In this document: positions 6,785-13,624 of the stretch, one piece after another
Numbering within the stretch: position 1 is the first letter of the stretch
Layout of the letters: each line of letters opens with the position of its first letter
Assembly (NCBI GenBank): GCA_964614525.1
Contig: CAZTPA010000059.1
Coordinates: forward strand, 1 to 16,789
Length of the DNA stretch: 16,789 nt
DNA from: PWND01 sp964614525
GTDB lineage: Bacteria > Bacteroidota > Bacteroidia > Bacteroidales > UBA7960
Reading direction: 5' to 3'
Notes under the pieces: model-generated
Seen by the model: the letters and a program-made list of their open reading frames with translations, nothing else
Database searches by the model: none
What the model was told of the DNA's origin: nothing
Position numbers and translations under genes: made by a program

Positions 6785-9700
6785 ATGAGCTTATATAGTA
6801 CTGCTGTTAAAAGACCTATTACAACATTAATGGTATTTCTGGCAATGGTTGTTATTGGCATTTATAGCCTTAGAACCATTCCTCTTGATTTGTACCCGGA
6901 AATCGACCCTCCTTTTATAAGTGTTTTTACCATTTATCAAGGAGCAGGAGCCTCTGATATTGAAACTAATGTTACCCGGCCGCTGGAAGATAATCTCAGT
7001 ACAGTTACAAATCTAAAAAACATTACGTCTATATCCCGCGATAATATTTCTTCAATTACTCTTGAGTTTGAATATGAAACAAACCTTGATGAGGCTACAA
7101 ATGAAATAAGAGATGTTATTGGAAGAATTACCAGGTTTTTGCCCGAAGATATTGAGCAGCCTACTATTTTTAAATTCAGCTCTGCAATGATTCCTGTTAT
7201 GGTATTGTCTGCTACGGCTGAAGAAAGTTACCCTGCCCTTGAAAAAATCCTTGATGATTTGGTGATTAATCCTCTAAATAGAATTGAAGGTGTAGGCACT
7301 GTAGCTATGTTTGGAGCGCCTGAAAGAGAAGTTCAAATCAATGTTGACCCCAGGAAACTTGATGCTTATAATATCTCTGTTGAACAGATAGGCTCGGTTT
7401 TGGCTTCTGAAAATATTAATTTGCCGTCGGGAAATCTTAAAATGGGCATGAGCGACTATCCCCTGAGATTTACCGGAGAATTTGCGCAAAGTGACCGAAT
7501 AAAAAATATTGTTATTGGAAGTTTTAATAACAATCCTGTTTATGTTTCAGATATTGCTGTTGTTAAAGATACTCTCAGAGAATCTACAATAGAAGAAAGA
7601 ATAGCCGGAAGTCAAGGACTTCGGATTATTGTACAGAGACAATCCGGCTCAAACACAGTGCAAATAGCAAGCGATATTGTCGAAAAATTACCTGAGATAC
7701 GAAAAAGCTTACCTCCGGATATTAAACTTGAAATTATAATTGACCTCTCAGAATTTATTACAGATTCTATCAGCAACCTTCTTACAATATTATATTTTGC
7801 CGCAATATTTGTAACATTGGTAGTATTGTTTTTTATAGGAAGATGGAGGGCTACATTTATTGTTGTTCTTACAATTCCGGTGTCTTTGATTGCTGCTTTT
7901 ATATATCTGTATTTAACAGGAAATTCACTAAACATTATTTCTCTTTCGAGTTTAGCTATTGCTATGGGGATGGTTGTTGATGATGCTATTGTAGTGTTGG
8001 AAAATATTAGTAAACATATTAATAAAGGAAGCACCAAAAAAGAAGGAGCAGTTTATGGTACTAATGAAGTCGGACTTGCTGTTGTTGCATCAACTTTAAC
8101 AGTATTAGCAGTATTCCTCCCTCTGACAATGATAACCGGCTTTATGGGTATGATTTTCAGACAACTTGGTTTTATTGTTTCTATTACTGTTACAATTTCA
8201 ACAATTGCCGCTCTTACACTCACTCCAATGCTTTCCTCAAAACTAATGTCGAAAAGCAGTGGTAAAAGCTCGAAATTAGGTGCCGCATTAAGGCTTAGAA
8301 TTAATAATTTCCTTGACAGAATTGACAGAGCTTATGTGTCTATATTGCATTGGTCTTTGCATAGAAAGTTTTTTATTGCAATTTTTTCTGTATTAATCTT
8401 TGCCGGAAGTATCTTCCTGGTTCCTCTTATAGGCACAAGCTTTATGCCTGAGGCAGATCAAAGTGTTATGCGAGCTTATATTGATTTACCTATAGGCACA
8501 AGACTTGAAGAAACGCAAAAAACTGCTCATGAAATTGAGAATATAATAAAGGAAAAATATCCGGAAGCAAAAACCTTTTATGTAAGTTCCGGCTATAGCA
8601 CTAATGACAGGTTTCTGGGAGGATCTGCCTCAGGCTCGCATACGATTGAGATACTTATGAGATTGATACCGCAAAATGAAAGAGAACGTGATGTCTGGCA
8701 AATTGCCGAATCTTTCAGAAATGAACTAATGCAGTTCCCCGAAGTAGTCGATTATTCTGTCAGTACAGAAGGTGGAGGAGGTATGGGAACAGGAGAACCT
8801 GTTGCTATTGAAATATTCGGACATGATTTTGATGTGACAAACACTATTGCAGAAGAGCTTTCTAATCGAATGAAAGATATAAAAGGGATACGTGATATTA
8901 GTATAAGCAGAGGTGATGAAAGACCGGAATTGAGAATTATTCCCGATCAGGAAAAAATGGCTCTCTTTGGCCTTAATACTAACACTGTGTCAAATGCAAT
9001 CAGAAATCGTGTTGAGGGTATGACGGCTACCCGTTTCCGTGAAGACGGTTATGAGTACAATGTTGTGGTCAGACATAAAGAGGAGTTCAGGCAATCTATT
9101 GCTGATATTGAGAATATTTCTGTGAGAAATCAGGCAGGAAAATTAGTCAAAGTTAAAGAGTTTGCCTCTATTGAAGAGTATTATACTCCGCCCAATATTG
9201 AAAGAAAAAACAGGGTGAGATACCTTACCGTTAGCTGTGCATTGCACGAAAGAGCTCTTGGCGATGTAACTGCCGATATCAAAAATGAGCTAGGAAAAAT
9301 GGATATTCCTTCAGAAGTTGAAATTGTGTTTGGAGGACAGGTACAGGAGCAGCAAGAGGCTTTTTCTGATTTGTTTTTATTGCTTGCTCTTAGTGTTTTT
9401 CTTGTATATATTGTAATGGCAGCACAATTCGAATCCTTTAGAACTCCTTTTATCATTATGCTTGCAGTACCATTTGCCTTTACAGGTGTGCTTTTAGCTT
9501 TGGTTCTTACAGGAACTGAACTTTCTGTAATAGCTATGATTGGAGGAGTTATTCTTGTTGGTATTGTTGTGAAAAATTCTATTGTGCTTATTGATTTTAC
9601 TAATCTGCTGAGAGCTCGTGGTTTTACTATTGTTCAATCTGTAATTAGAGCCGGAAAATCGCGATTAAGGCCGGTATTAATGACAACTTTGACTACACTC

Positions 9701-9895
9701 CTGGCTATGATTCCAATGGCAATATCTACCGGTGAAGGTTCGGAAATATGGAAACCTATGGGAATAGCTGTTATAGGCGGTCTGGCATTTTCAACCTTGA
9801 TTACCTTAGTTTTTGTGCCTGTTGCTTATGCTATTTTAGGTATAATTAAGATGAAAGGGCAAAGGAAAAAATTTCATAAGGAATTGTTGAAGTAA
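6785..9895 (+). CDS. HAE1-type RND multidrug efflux transporter permease
   Basis: An inner-membrane proton-driven pump of 1036 residues, the normal AcrB/MexB size. It begins with the usual short cytoplasmic helix and TM1 (VKRPITTLMVFLAMVVIG), followed by the first periplasmic porter/docking region, TM2-TM6, a second large periplasmic region (about 560-850) and TM8-TM12. The proton-relay residues are present: D399-D400 in GMVVDDAIVVLENI (equivalent to AcrB Asp407/408) and K930 in VVKNSIVLIDF (equivalent to Lys940). The paired Asp and the VDDAIVVLEN motif point to the HAE1 (hydrophobe/amphiphile) group and not to the metal-exporting CzcA/CusA group. The substrate is unknown. The gene lies 66 bp after the adaptor and 49 bp before a PII-like gene, all on one strand. 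Confidence 0.97.
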   Translation: MSLYSTAVKRPITTLMVFLAMVVIGIYSLRTIPLDLYPEIDPPFISVFTIYQGAGASDIETNVTRPLEDNLSTVTNLKNITSISRDNISSITLEFEYETNLDEATNEIRDVIGRITRFLPEDIEQPTIFKFSSAMIPVMVLSATAEESYPALEKILDDLVINPLNRIEGVGTVAMFGAPEREVQINVDPRKLDAYNISVEQIGSVLASENINLPSGNLKMGMSDYPLRFTGEFAQSDRIKNIVIGSFNNNPVYVSDIAVVKDTLRESTIEERIAGSQGLRIIVQRQSGSNTVQIASDIVEKLPEIRKSLPPDIKLEIIIDLSEFITDSISNLLTILYFAAIFVTLVVLFFIGRWRATFIVVLTIPVSLIAAFIYLYLTGNSLNIISLSSLAIAMGMVVDDAIVVLENISKHINKGSTKKEGAVYGTNEVGLAVVASTLTVLAVFLPLTMITGFMGMIFRQLGFIVSITVTISTIAALTLTPMLSSKLMSKSSGKSSKLGAALRLRINNFLDRIDRAYVSILHWSLHRKFFIAIFSVLIFAGSIFLVPLIGTSFMPEADQSVMRAYIDLPIGTRLEETQKTAHEIENIIKEKYPEAKTFYVSSGYSTNDRFLGGSASGSHTIEILMRLIPQNERERDVWQIAESFRNELMQFPEVVDYSVSTEGGGGMGTGEPVAIEIFGHDFDVTNTIAEELSNRMKDIKGIRDISISRGDERPELRIIPDQEKMALFGLNTNTVSNAIRNRVEGMTATRFREDGYEYNVVVRHKEEFRQSIADIENISVRNQAGKLVKVKEFASIEEYYTPPNIERKNRVRYLTVSCALHERALGDVTADIKNELGKMDIPSEVEIVFGGQVQEQQEAFSDLFLLLALSVFLVYIVMAAQFESFRTPFIIMLAVPFAFTGVLLALVLTGTELSVIAMIGGVILVGIVVKNSIVLIDFTNLLRARGFTIVQSVIRAGKSRLRPVLMTTLTTLLAMIPMAISTGEGSEIWKPMGIAVIGGLAFSTLITLVFVPVAYAILGIIKMKGQRKKFHKELLK

Positions 9896-9944
9896 TTAAT
9901 TTGATTTGTAATATATTTATCATTGTTTAATAAATTGTCTATTT

Positions 9945-10241
9945 ATGAAATCAGTATTTATTGTTTATAATCAGGCACTCACTGAACGTGTGCAGGAATT
10001 GCTTGATAAGGCAAATGCCAGAGGTTTTTCTCAATGGCAGGATGTTATGGGCAGAGGCTCAATTAATGGGGAGCCACATATGGGCTCTCACACATGGCCG
10101 GCTATGAATTCTGCAACAATCACTATTGTTAAGGACAATATTGCAGAAAAACTTCTGAAAGGAGTTGAGGAAATTAACGAAACTGCCGAACAGCAAGGAA
10201 TTAGAGCATTTGTTTGGGATGTGTCTGCCAGTGTAGGTTAA
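9945..10241 (+). CDS. small PII/CutA-like (ferredoxin-like fold) protein closing the efflux operon
   Basis: A cytoplasmic protein of 98 residues with no signal peptide. Its predicted order is strand (SVFIVYN), helix (ALTERVQELLDKANA), strand (FSQWQDVMGRG), loop, strand (SATITIVK), helix (NIAEKLLKGVEEINETAEQQ), strand (RAFVWDVSAS), the beta-alpha-beta-beta-alpha-beta pattern of PII and CutA proteins. The loop between strands 2 and 3, where PII has its T-loop, holds H45, M46, H49, W51 and M54. Those side chains could bind a soft metal; this is inference. It follows the RND gene by 49 bp and is probably cotranscribed, suggesting a trimeric sensor or modulator of the pump. Related small PII-like proteins are known beside heavy-metal RND pumps in other bacteria (the PII-NG group). 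The ATP-binding motifs of true PII are not evident. Its TAA overlaps the stop of the convergent glycosyltransferase. Confidence 0.85.
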   Translation: MKSVFIVYNQALTERVQELLDKANARGFSQWQDVMGRGSINGEPHMGSHTWPAMNSATITIVKDNIAEKLLKGVEEINETAEQQGIRAFVWDVSASVG

Positions 10242-11407
10242 GATTTAGATTTTTCCTTCGATTCTGTCAAATCATCATAAATTTGTTCAAGCTCTGCCTG
10301 TTTTTTATCTATGTCCAAGTTTTCAACGGCATATTCTTTGGCCTTTTGTCCAAGTGTTTTCCTTAATTCAGGATTATTTGCTAATAATAATATTTTCTGC
10401 GAAAGGGCATCTTCATCCCATTCCTGCACTAAGAAACCGGTTTTGCCATCAATTATGATCTCCGGAATGCCTGCATGATAAGTGCTTATTGTTGCAAGTC
10501 CTGAACTCATCGCTTCCATAAGTGTGCCCGGAATGCCTTCCTTGTTGCCGTTTTTGTCGGTTACACTCGGATGTATGAAAATGTCTGCCTTGGAGAGCAT
10601 CCTTATATGCCTGTCACCACCATATTCGTAAGGTGCATGCCAAATTACCTGCTTCTCAAGACCCATCTTTTTAATCACTTTTTTTATATTTTTAAACTTA
10701 CCGTATTTACCGGTAAAATGCAGTCTTATGGGAATGTCGGAAATTTCTGTGCTCTTTTTAAAGGCTTTCAGTAAAAACATATGGCCTTTTTTTGGCTCAA
10801 GGCTGCTTAAAAGATATATGTTTATCTCTTCTTTTGCACTATAGTCCCTGTCAATATCAAATAATTTTGTGTCTATTCCGTGATAATGTATTCTGATCTT
10901 TTCACCATTACATCCCAAAGAGATTAATTCTTTTTTCATATTCATGCTCATTGCCAGAACAATATCACAATGATCAAAAACCCTTTTCTGTAAATATTTT
11001 TTTCCTATTCCGAAAAACCTCTTTGGAAAATATGAATAATCCCATCCATAAAAAGATACAAGACTGGGAACACCTGATTTCTTTATTATGTTATGAAACA
11101 TACCTGCATCTGTGCCATAATGAAAATGCAATACTGAAGGTTGCTTTTTCTCTATCTGTTTTAATATGTATTTTTCCTGTGAGGGTGTGATTTGCCTGAA
11201 AAACCTGTAAATAAAATTACTCATCCTGTGTTTGAATCCTCTGGATTTATCTATGCAAAAAACATTAGGAAAAGTGAAGGATGCGTGTGGTATAAACTCG
11301 CGATAAAAAACACTTGATTCGTATTTTTTATGCTTACTCACCTGATTACCTATGAATGTTGCGGTATAATGAAGATATCGGCGAACAAAATGAAATACTT
11401 CGGGCAT
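10238..11407 (-). CDS. glycosyltransferase group 1 (GT4 family, GT-B fold)
   Basis: A 389-residue enzyme, the usual GT4 length, that would transfer a sugar from a nucleotide donor to a saccharide or lipid-linked acceptor on the cytoplasmic face. The N-terminal acceptor domain runs to about residue 190 and contains LHFHYGTDAG (93-102) and SFYGWDYSYFP (118-128). The C-terminal donor domain starts near 195 with YLLSSLEPKKGH, whose K206/K207 lie where GT4 enzymes bind phosphate. The EX7E motif is E290...E298 in KEGIPGTLMEAMSSG, followed by AGIPEIIIDGKTGFLV (312-327). Donor and acceptor are unknown. No other polysaccharide genes are in the window, so it may belong to exopolysaccharide or glycolipid synthesis located elsewhere. 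It is convergent with the efflux operon and its stop shares bases with that operon's last stop. Confidence 0.92.
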   Translation of the reverse strand: MPEVFHFVRRYLHYTATFIGNQVSKHKKYESSVFYREFIPHASFTFPNVFCIDKSRGFKHRMSNFIYRFFRQITPSQEKYILKQIEKKQPSVLHFHYGTDAGMFHNIIKKSGVPSLVSFYGWDYSYFPKRFFGIGKKYLQKRVFDHCDIVLAMSMNMKKELISLGCNGEKIRIHYHGIDTKLFDIDRDYSAKEEINIYLLSSLEPKKGHMFLLKAFKKSTEISDIPIRLHFTGKYGKFKNIKKVIKKMGLEKQVIWHAPYEYGGDRHIRMLSKADIFIHPSVTDKNGNKEGIPGTLMEAMSSGLATISTYHAGIPEIIIDGKTGFLVQEWDEDALSQKILLLANNPELRKTLGQKAKEYAVENLDIDKKQAELEQIYDDLTESKEKSKS

Positions 11408-11622
11408 TTTTATTAGTTATTTTTTAGCTAAGATAAGATGTTTTTTGCCTTTTTGCTTAAAAAATTTCAAATTTCAATCTATTCATTTTCATAGAACAAC
11501 AAATGTTAATGAGTTACTTGACGAAGCATTTATTTTAGTGCATGAGTTTATGAAGTGACTTATATTGGTCTGAAAAGTGAAATTGGAATATCTGCCCGGG
11601 AAATGGTAACTTGCATAAAATA

Positions 11623-11638
11623 AAAAGCTTCCGGGCTT
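11623..11638 (-). terminator. weak candidate rho-independent terminator after the Lrp-type gene
   Basis: On the minus strand AAAGC-CCGGAA-GCTTT forms a 5-bp stem with a 6-nt loop and is followed by TT-ATTTT. It lies about 22 bp beyond the Lrp stop. The same bases can form an alternative larger stem (GCCCGGGAA at 11594-11602 with TTCCGGGC at 11629-11636, one bulged G). The short stem makes this only a possible terminator. Confidence 0.35.
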
Positions 11639-11659
11639 TACTGTATCGTAGTTTCTGCA

Positions 11660-12127
11660 TCATCCAATAGAAATCTGCCTTATAAAACCTTCCTGTAAAG
11701 AAATAAAGGTTTCTGTGCTGGTAATCTCTCTTATTGTTTGTATCTTTTCAATGATGATATCTTTTAGATGTTCATTATCTCTGGTGTAAATTTTTGCTAA
11801 TAATGAATATTTTCCTGATATATGATGGCATTCTATTATTTCATCTATTTCTTTAATTTTTTGAAAAACTTCTTCATGTGTTCTGGTAGAAATTAAATTT
11901 ACCTGTATCCCGATAAATGCACAGGTAAGCTTTTCTAATCCTTTTGGATTTAATACCAATTGAGATCCTTTTATAATGTTTTCTTCTTCCATGCGCTGTA
12001 TTCTTTGATGAACCAATGCGCCTGAAACCTTGCACTTGCGGGCAATCTCAAGGTAAGGAGTACGGGCATTGTCGGCAAGGAGTTTTATAATTTCTTTATC
12101 AAGACTGTCAATTTGATATTTTTTCAT
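11660..12127 (-). CDS. Lrp/AsnC family transcriptional regulator
   Basis: A 155-residue protein, the standard Lrp length. Residues 5-60 form the winged helix-turn-helix domain: DSLDKEIIKLLADNARTPY, EIARKCKVSGALVHQRIQRM as the HTH, and the wing IIKGSQLVLNPKGL. Residues about 68-145 form the RAM effector/oligomer domain (CAFIGIQVNL ... ECHHISGKYSLLAKIYTRD ... TETFISLQ). In many Lrp proteins the effector turn reads Gly-Asp-X-Asp; here it is G105-K106-Y107-S108, so the ligand may differ or be absent. It is divergent from a gamma-lyase-like gene 166 bp away, an arrangement like MdeR/methionine gamma-lyase in Pseudomonas putida, so it probably controls that gene and itself. Inverted repeats in the shared region are candidate sites. 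Confidence 0.94.
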   Translation of the reverse strand: MKKYQIDSLDKEIIKLLADNARTPYLEIARKCKVSGALVHQRIQRMEEENIIKGSQLVLNPKGLEKLTCAFIGIQVNLISTRTHEEVFQKIKEIDEIIECHHISGKYSLLAKIYTRDNEHLKDIIIEKIQTIREITSTETFISLQEGFIRQISIG

Positions 12128-12138
12128 TATTATTTATG

Positions 12139-12163
12139 TTTGAAATTTATAATAATATTCAAA
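12139..12163. promoter_or_regulatory. inverted repeat overlapping the Lrp-type gene promoter
   Basis: TTTGAA at 12139-12144 and TTCAAA at 12158-12163 form a perfect interrupted palindrome with a 13-bp spacer centred on 12151. The right arm overlaps the minus-strand -7 box, so a bound protein would block Lrp-type gene transcription. It is a candidate autoregulatory site; the AT richness of the region weakens the case. Confidence 0.3.
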
Positions 12164-12167
12164 TATA
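12160..12167 (-). promoter_or_regulatory. candidate -7 box for the Lrp-type gene
   Basis: On the minus strand this reads TATATTTG and matches TANNTTTG. Transcription would start near 12152, about 25 nt before the start codon. No good -33 TTG is at the expected distance. Confidence 0.38.
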
Positions 12168-12177
12168 GTAATAAATG

Positions 12178-12190
12178 TTACAATATGTAA
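12178..12190. promoter_or_regulatory. 13-bp palindrome between lrp-type and gamma-lyase-like genes
   Basis: TTACA-ATA-TGTAA is a perfect inverted repeat centred on 12184. Its centre lies 33 bp, close to three helical turns, from the centre of the repeat at 12139-12163, which would place both sites on the same DNA face. Lrp proteins bind as oligomers to several phased sites, so this is a candidate operator. Confidence 0.3.
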
Positions 12191-12250
12191 AATAATTACC
12201 ATTAAATCGAAATATTTGACAGAAATAATGCTCTTATCATTAAAATGTAA

Positions 12251-12258
12251 TAAATTTG
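12251..12258 (+). promoter_or_regulatory. candidate -7 box for the gamma-lyase-like gene
   Basis: TAAATTTG fits TANNTTTG. Transcription would start near 12265, about 29 nt before the ATG at 12294. The -33 region lacks a clear TTG at normal spacing, so an activator may be needed; that last point is inference. Confidence 0.42.
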
Positions 12259-12266
12259 TAATAAAA

Positions 12267-12279
12267 AATGTTGAACATT
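12267..12279. promoter_or_regulatory. 13-bp palindrome at the predicted start site of the gamma-lyase-like gene
   Basis: AATGTT-G-AACATT is a perfect inverted repeat 8 bp downstream of the -7 box and 14 bp before the start codon. Its place over the expected transcription start fits an operator used for repression, most simply by the adjacent Lrp-type protein. It is not purely AT, which makes it the best of the three repeats here. Confidence 0.38.
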
Positions 12280-12293
12280 AAAAACAATATATT

Positions 12294-13487
12294 ATGAAAT
12301 TTGATCCTGCTAATAATATTCAGTATTTAAAGCAATTTGGTGAATTTGGTGATGTGAATCCTTCAATTACAGATTCAGCTACTTACACTTTTCTTGAAGC
12401 TAAGACTATGATTGACACTTTTCACGGCGATCAGGAAGGGTGCTTCTTATATTCCAGGCATTGGAATCCAAGCAATAAATATCTTGCTGATGCACTTGCT
12501 GCTATGGAAGGTACTGAAAGCGCATGGGTAACCGGCTCCGGAATGGCTGCAATTACTAATGCAATTTTGCAATTGGTAAACTCAGGCGATCATATTATTA
12601 CAAGTGTCACTACTTACGGAGGTACTTTTGCATTTCTGAAAAATTATCTGCCAAAATTTAACATTGATGTAACTTTTGTAAATATTGAGGATCTGGATTC
12701 TGTTAAAAATGCTATACGCCCTAATACCAAGCTTATTTATACAGAAACAATGACAAATCCTTTATTGCAAATCTCTGATATTCCCAGTCTTGCAAAAATT
12801 TCTAATGATGCCGGTATTAAGCTTGTTGTTGATAATACTTTTACTCCTATGATTGTTTCTCCATATCGGCTTGGTGCACATATTGTTGTTCATAGTATGA
12901 CTAAGTTTATTAATGGTAAGAATGATTGTGTTGCAGGAGCTATTTGTGCTGATGCTGAGTTTATTAACAGCTTAAGTGATGTAAATTCAGGAACCTCAAT
13001 GCTTCTTGGTCCTGTACTTGATCCTCTTCGTTCATCAAGCATACTAAAGAACCTTCATACCCTTCATATAAGGATGAAACAACATAGCAGCAATGCAATG
13101 TATCTTGCTGAAAAGTTTAAAGAATTGGATATGGTTTATAATTATCCGGGTTTGCCCGAGCATAAAAATTATGAGCTTTATAAGAGTATTATGAATGATG
13201 GCTTTGGCTTTGGTGGTTTGATTTCCATCGATTTGAAAACCGCTGAGAAAGCCAGTCAGTTCATGGAAATGATGCAGGCAGAAGGTGTAGGTTATCTTGC
13301 TGTTAGCCTTGGTTATTTTAAAACTCTGTTTAGCAATTCCGGGAAAAGTACTTCTTCGGAAGTGCCCGAAGAAATACAAAGAGAAATGGGAATGTCTGAA
13401 GGTTTGGTTAGATTTTCTGTAGGACTCGATAATGATATTGAGAATACATTTAAGAAGATCAAAAAGTGCCTGGAGGCCGTTGTTTAA
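12294..13487 (+). CDS. Cys/Met metabolism PLP-dependent enzyme (methionine gamma-lyase / cystathionine gamma-lyase-like)
   Basis: A 397-residue fold-type I PLP enzyme of the trans-sulfuration family, normally tetrameric. Key residues by eye: Y53-S54-R55 (phosphate contact from the partner subunit), D180 in VVDNTF (pairs with the PLP nitrogen), K204 in HSMTKFINGK (Schiff-base lysine), and R373 in GLVRFSVGLD (binds substrate carboxylate). These support a working enzyme acting on a sulfur amino acid or O-acylhomoserine. Against a plain methionine gamma-lyase: the diagnostic Cys116 of that enzyme aligns with G110, and the usual SLG..ESL segment is SLGYFKTL (338-345). The call is therefore family-level; lyase or sulfhydrylase activity are both possible. 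The divergent Lrp-type gene argues for amino acid breakdown. The 3' end carries an 18-bp tandem duplication including the stop codon. Confidence 0.9.
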   Translation: MKFDPANNIQYLKQFGEFGDVNPSITDSATYTFLEAKTMIDTFHGDQEGCFLYSRHWNPSNKYLADALAAMEGTESAWVTGSGMAAITNAILQLVNSGDHIITSVTTYGGTFAFLKNYLPKFNIDVTFVNIEDLDSVKNAIRPNTKLIYTETMTNPLLQISDIPSLAKISNDAGIKLVVDNTFTPMIVSPYRLGAHIVVHSMTKFINGKNDCVAGAICADAEFINSLSDVNSGTSMLLGPVLDPLRSSSILKNLHTLHIRMKQHSSNAMYLAEKFKELDMVYNYPGLPEHKNYELYKSIMNDGFGFGGLISIDLKTAEKASQFMEMMQAEGVGYLAVSLGYFKTLFSNSGKSTSSEVPEEIQREMGMSEGLVRFSVGLDNDIENTFKKIKKCLEAVV

Positions 13488-13499
13488 TTGGAGGCACTT
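13464..13499 (+). terminator. possible stem-loop across the stop of the gamma-lyase-like gene
   Basis: AAGTGCCT (13464-13471) pairs with AGGCACTT (13492-13499), a perfect 8-bp stem with a 20-nt loop that contains the stop codon; GTTTAATT follows. It may act as a weak intrinsic terminator, but there is no proper T run. The right arm lies in the tandem duplicate at 13488-13505, so the stem may be a by-product of that duplication. Confidence 0.3.
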
Positions 13500-13505
13500 G
13501 TTTAA
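13470..13505 (+). repeat. 18-bp tandem duplication of the end of the gamma-lyase-like gene
   Basis: Bases 13470-13487 encode LEAVV-stop and bases 13488-13505 encode LEALV-stop in the same frame; 15 of 18 bases agree. The real gene ends at the first stop (13485-13487). This looks like a small local duplication that left a second stop codon, so readthrough would add only five residues. Confidence 0.8.
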
Positions 13506-13520
13506 TTAACAAATAGCATT

Positions 13521-13614
13521 GGGTTGTCTTAATATTTGCTTTTATTTGCCGGTAAGCTGCAACGAAATATTCCATGTTTCAAATTTAGCAGATAAAACAA
13601 TATTGAGACAACTC
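13521..13614. repeat. 94-bp long imperfect inverted repeat, possible MITE remnant or bidirectional terminator
   Basis: The left arm (13521-13549) pairs with the right arm (13588-13614) over 26 base pairs, two of the outer 16 and one of the inner 10 being G-T, with a small internal loop (TGC against C) and a 38-bp centre. It lies between two convergent genes. Outer ends read GGGTTGTCTTAATATT and, inverted, GAGTTGTCTCAATATT, which resemble transposon terminal repeats. No clear target duplication flanks it, and neither side has a T run that would favour a terminator. The structure is plain; its nature is inferred. Confidence 0.7.
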
Positions 13615-13624
13615 CTTCTAAATA

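Noticed and set aside
7612..8037. 141-codon minus-strand open frame opposite the RND pump
   Set aside because: It mirrors the conserved transmembrane part of the pump gene, and its hydrophobic look comes from the complementary bases.
9896..9944. Possible promoter between the RND and PII-like genes
   Set aside because: No TANNTTTG box is found; the short gap is better explained by cotranscription.
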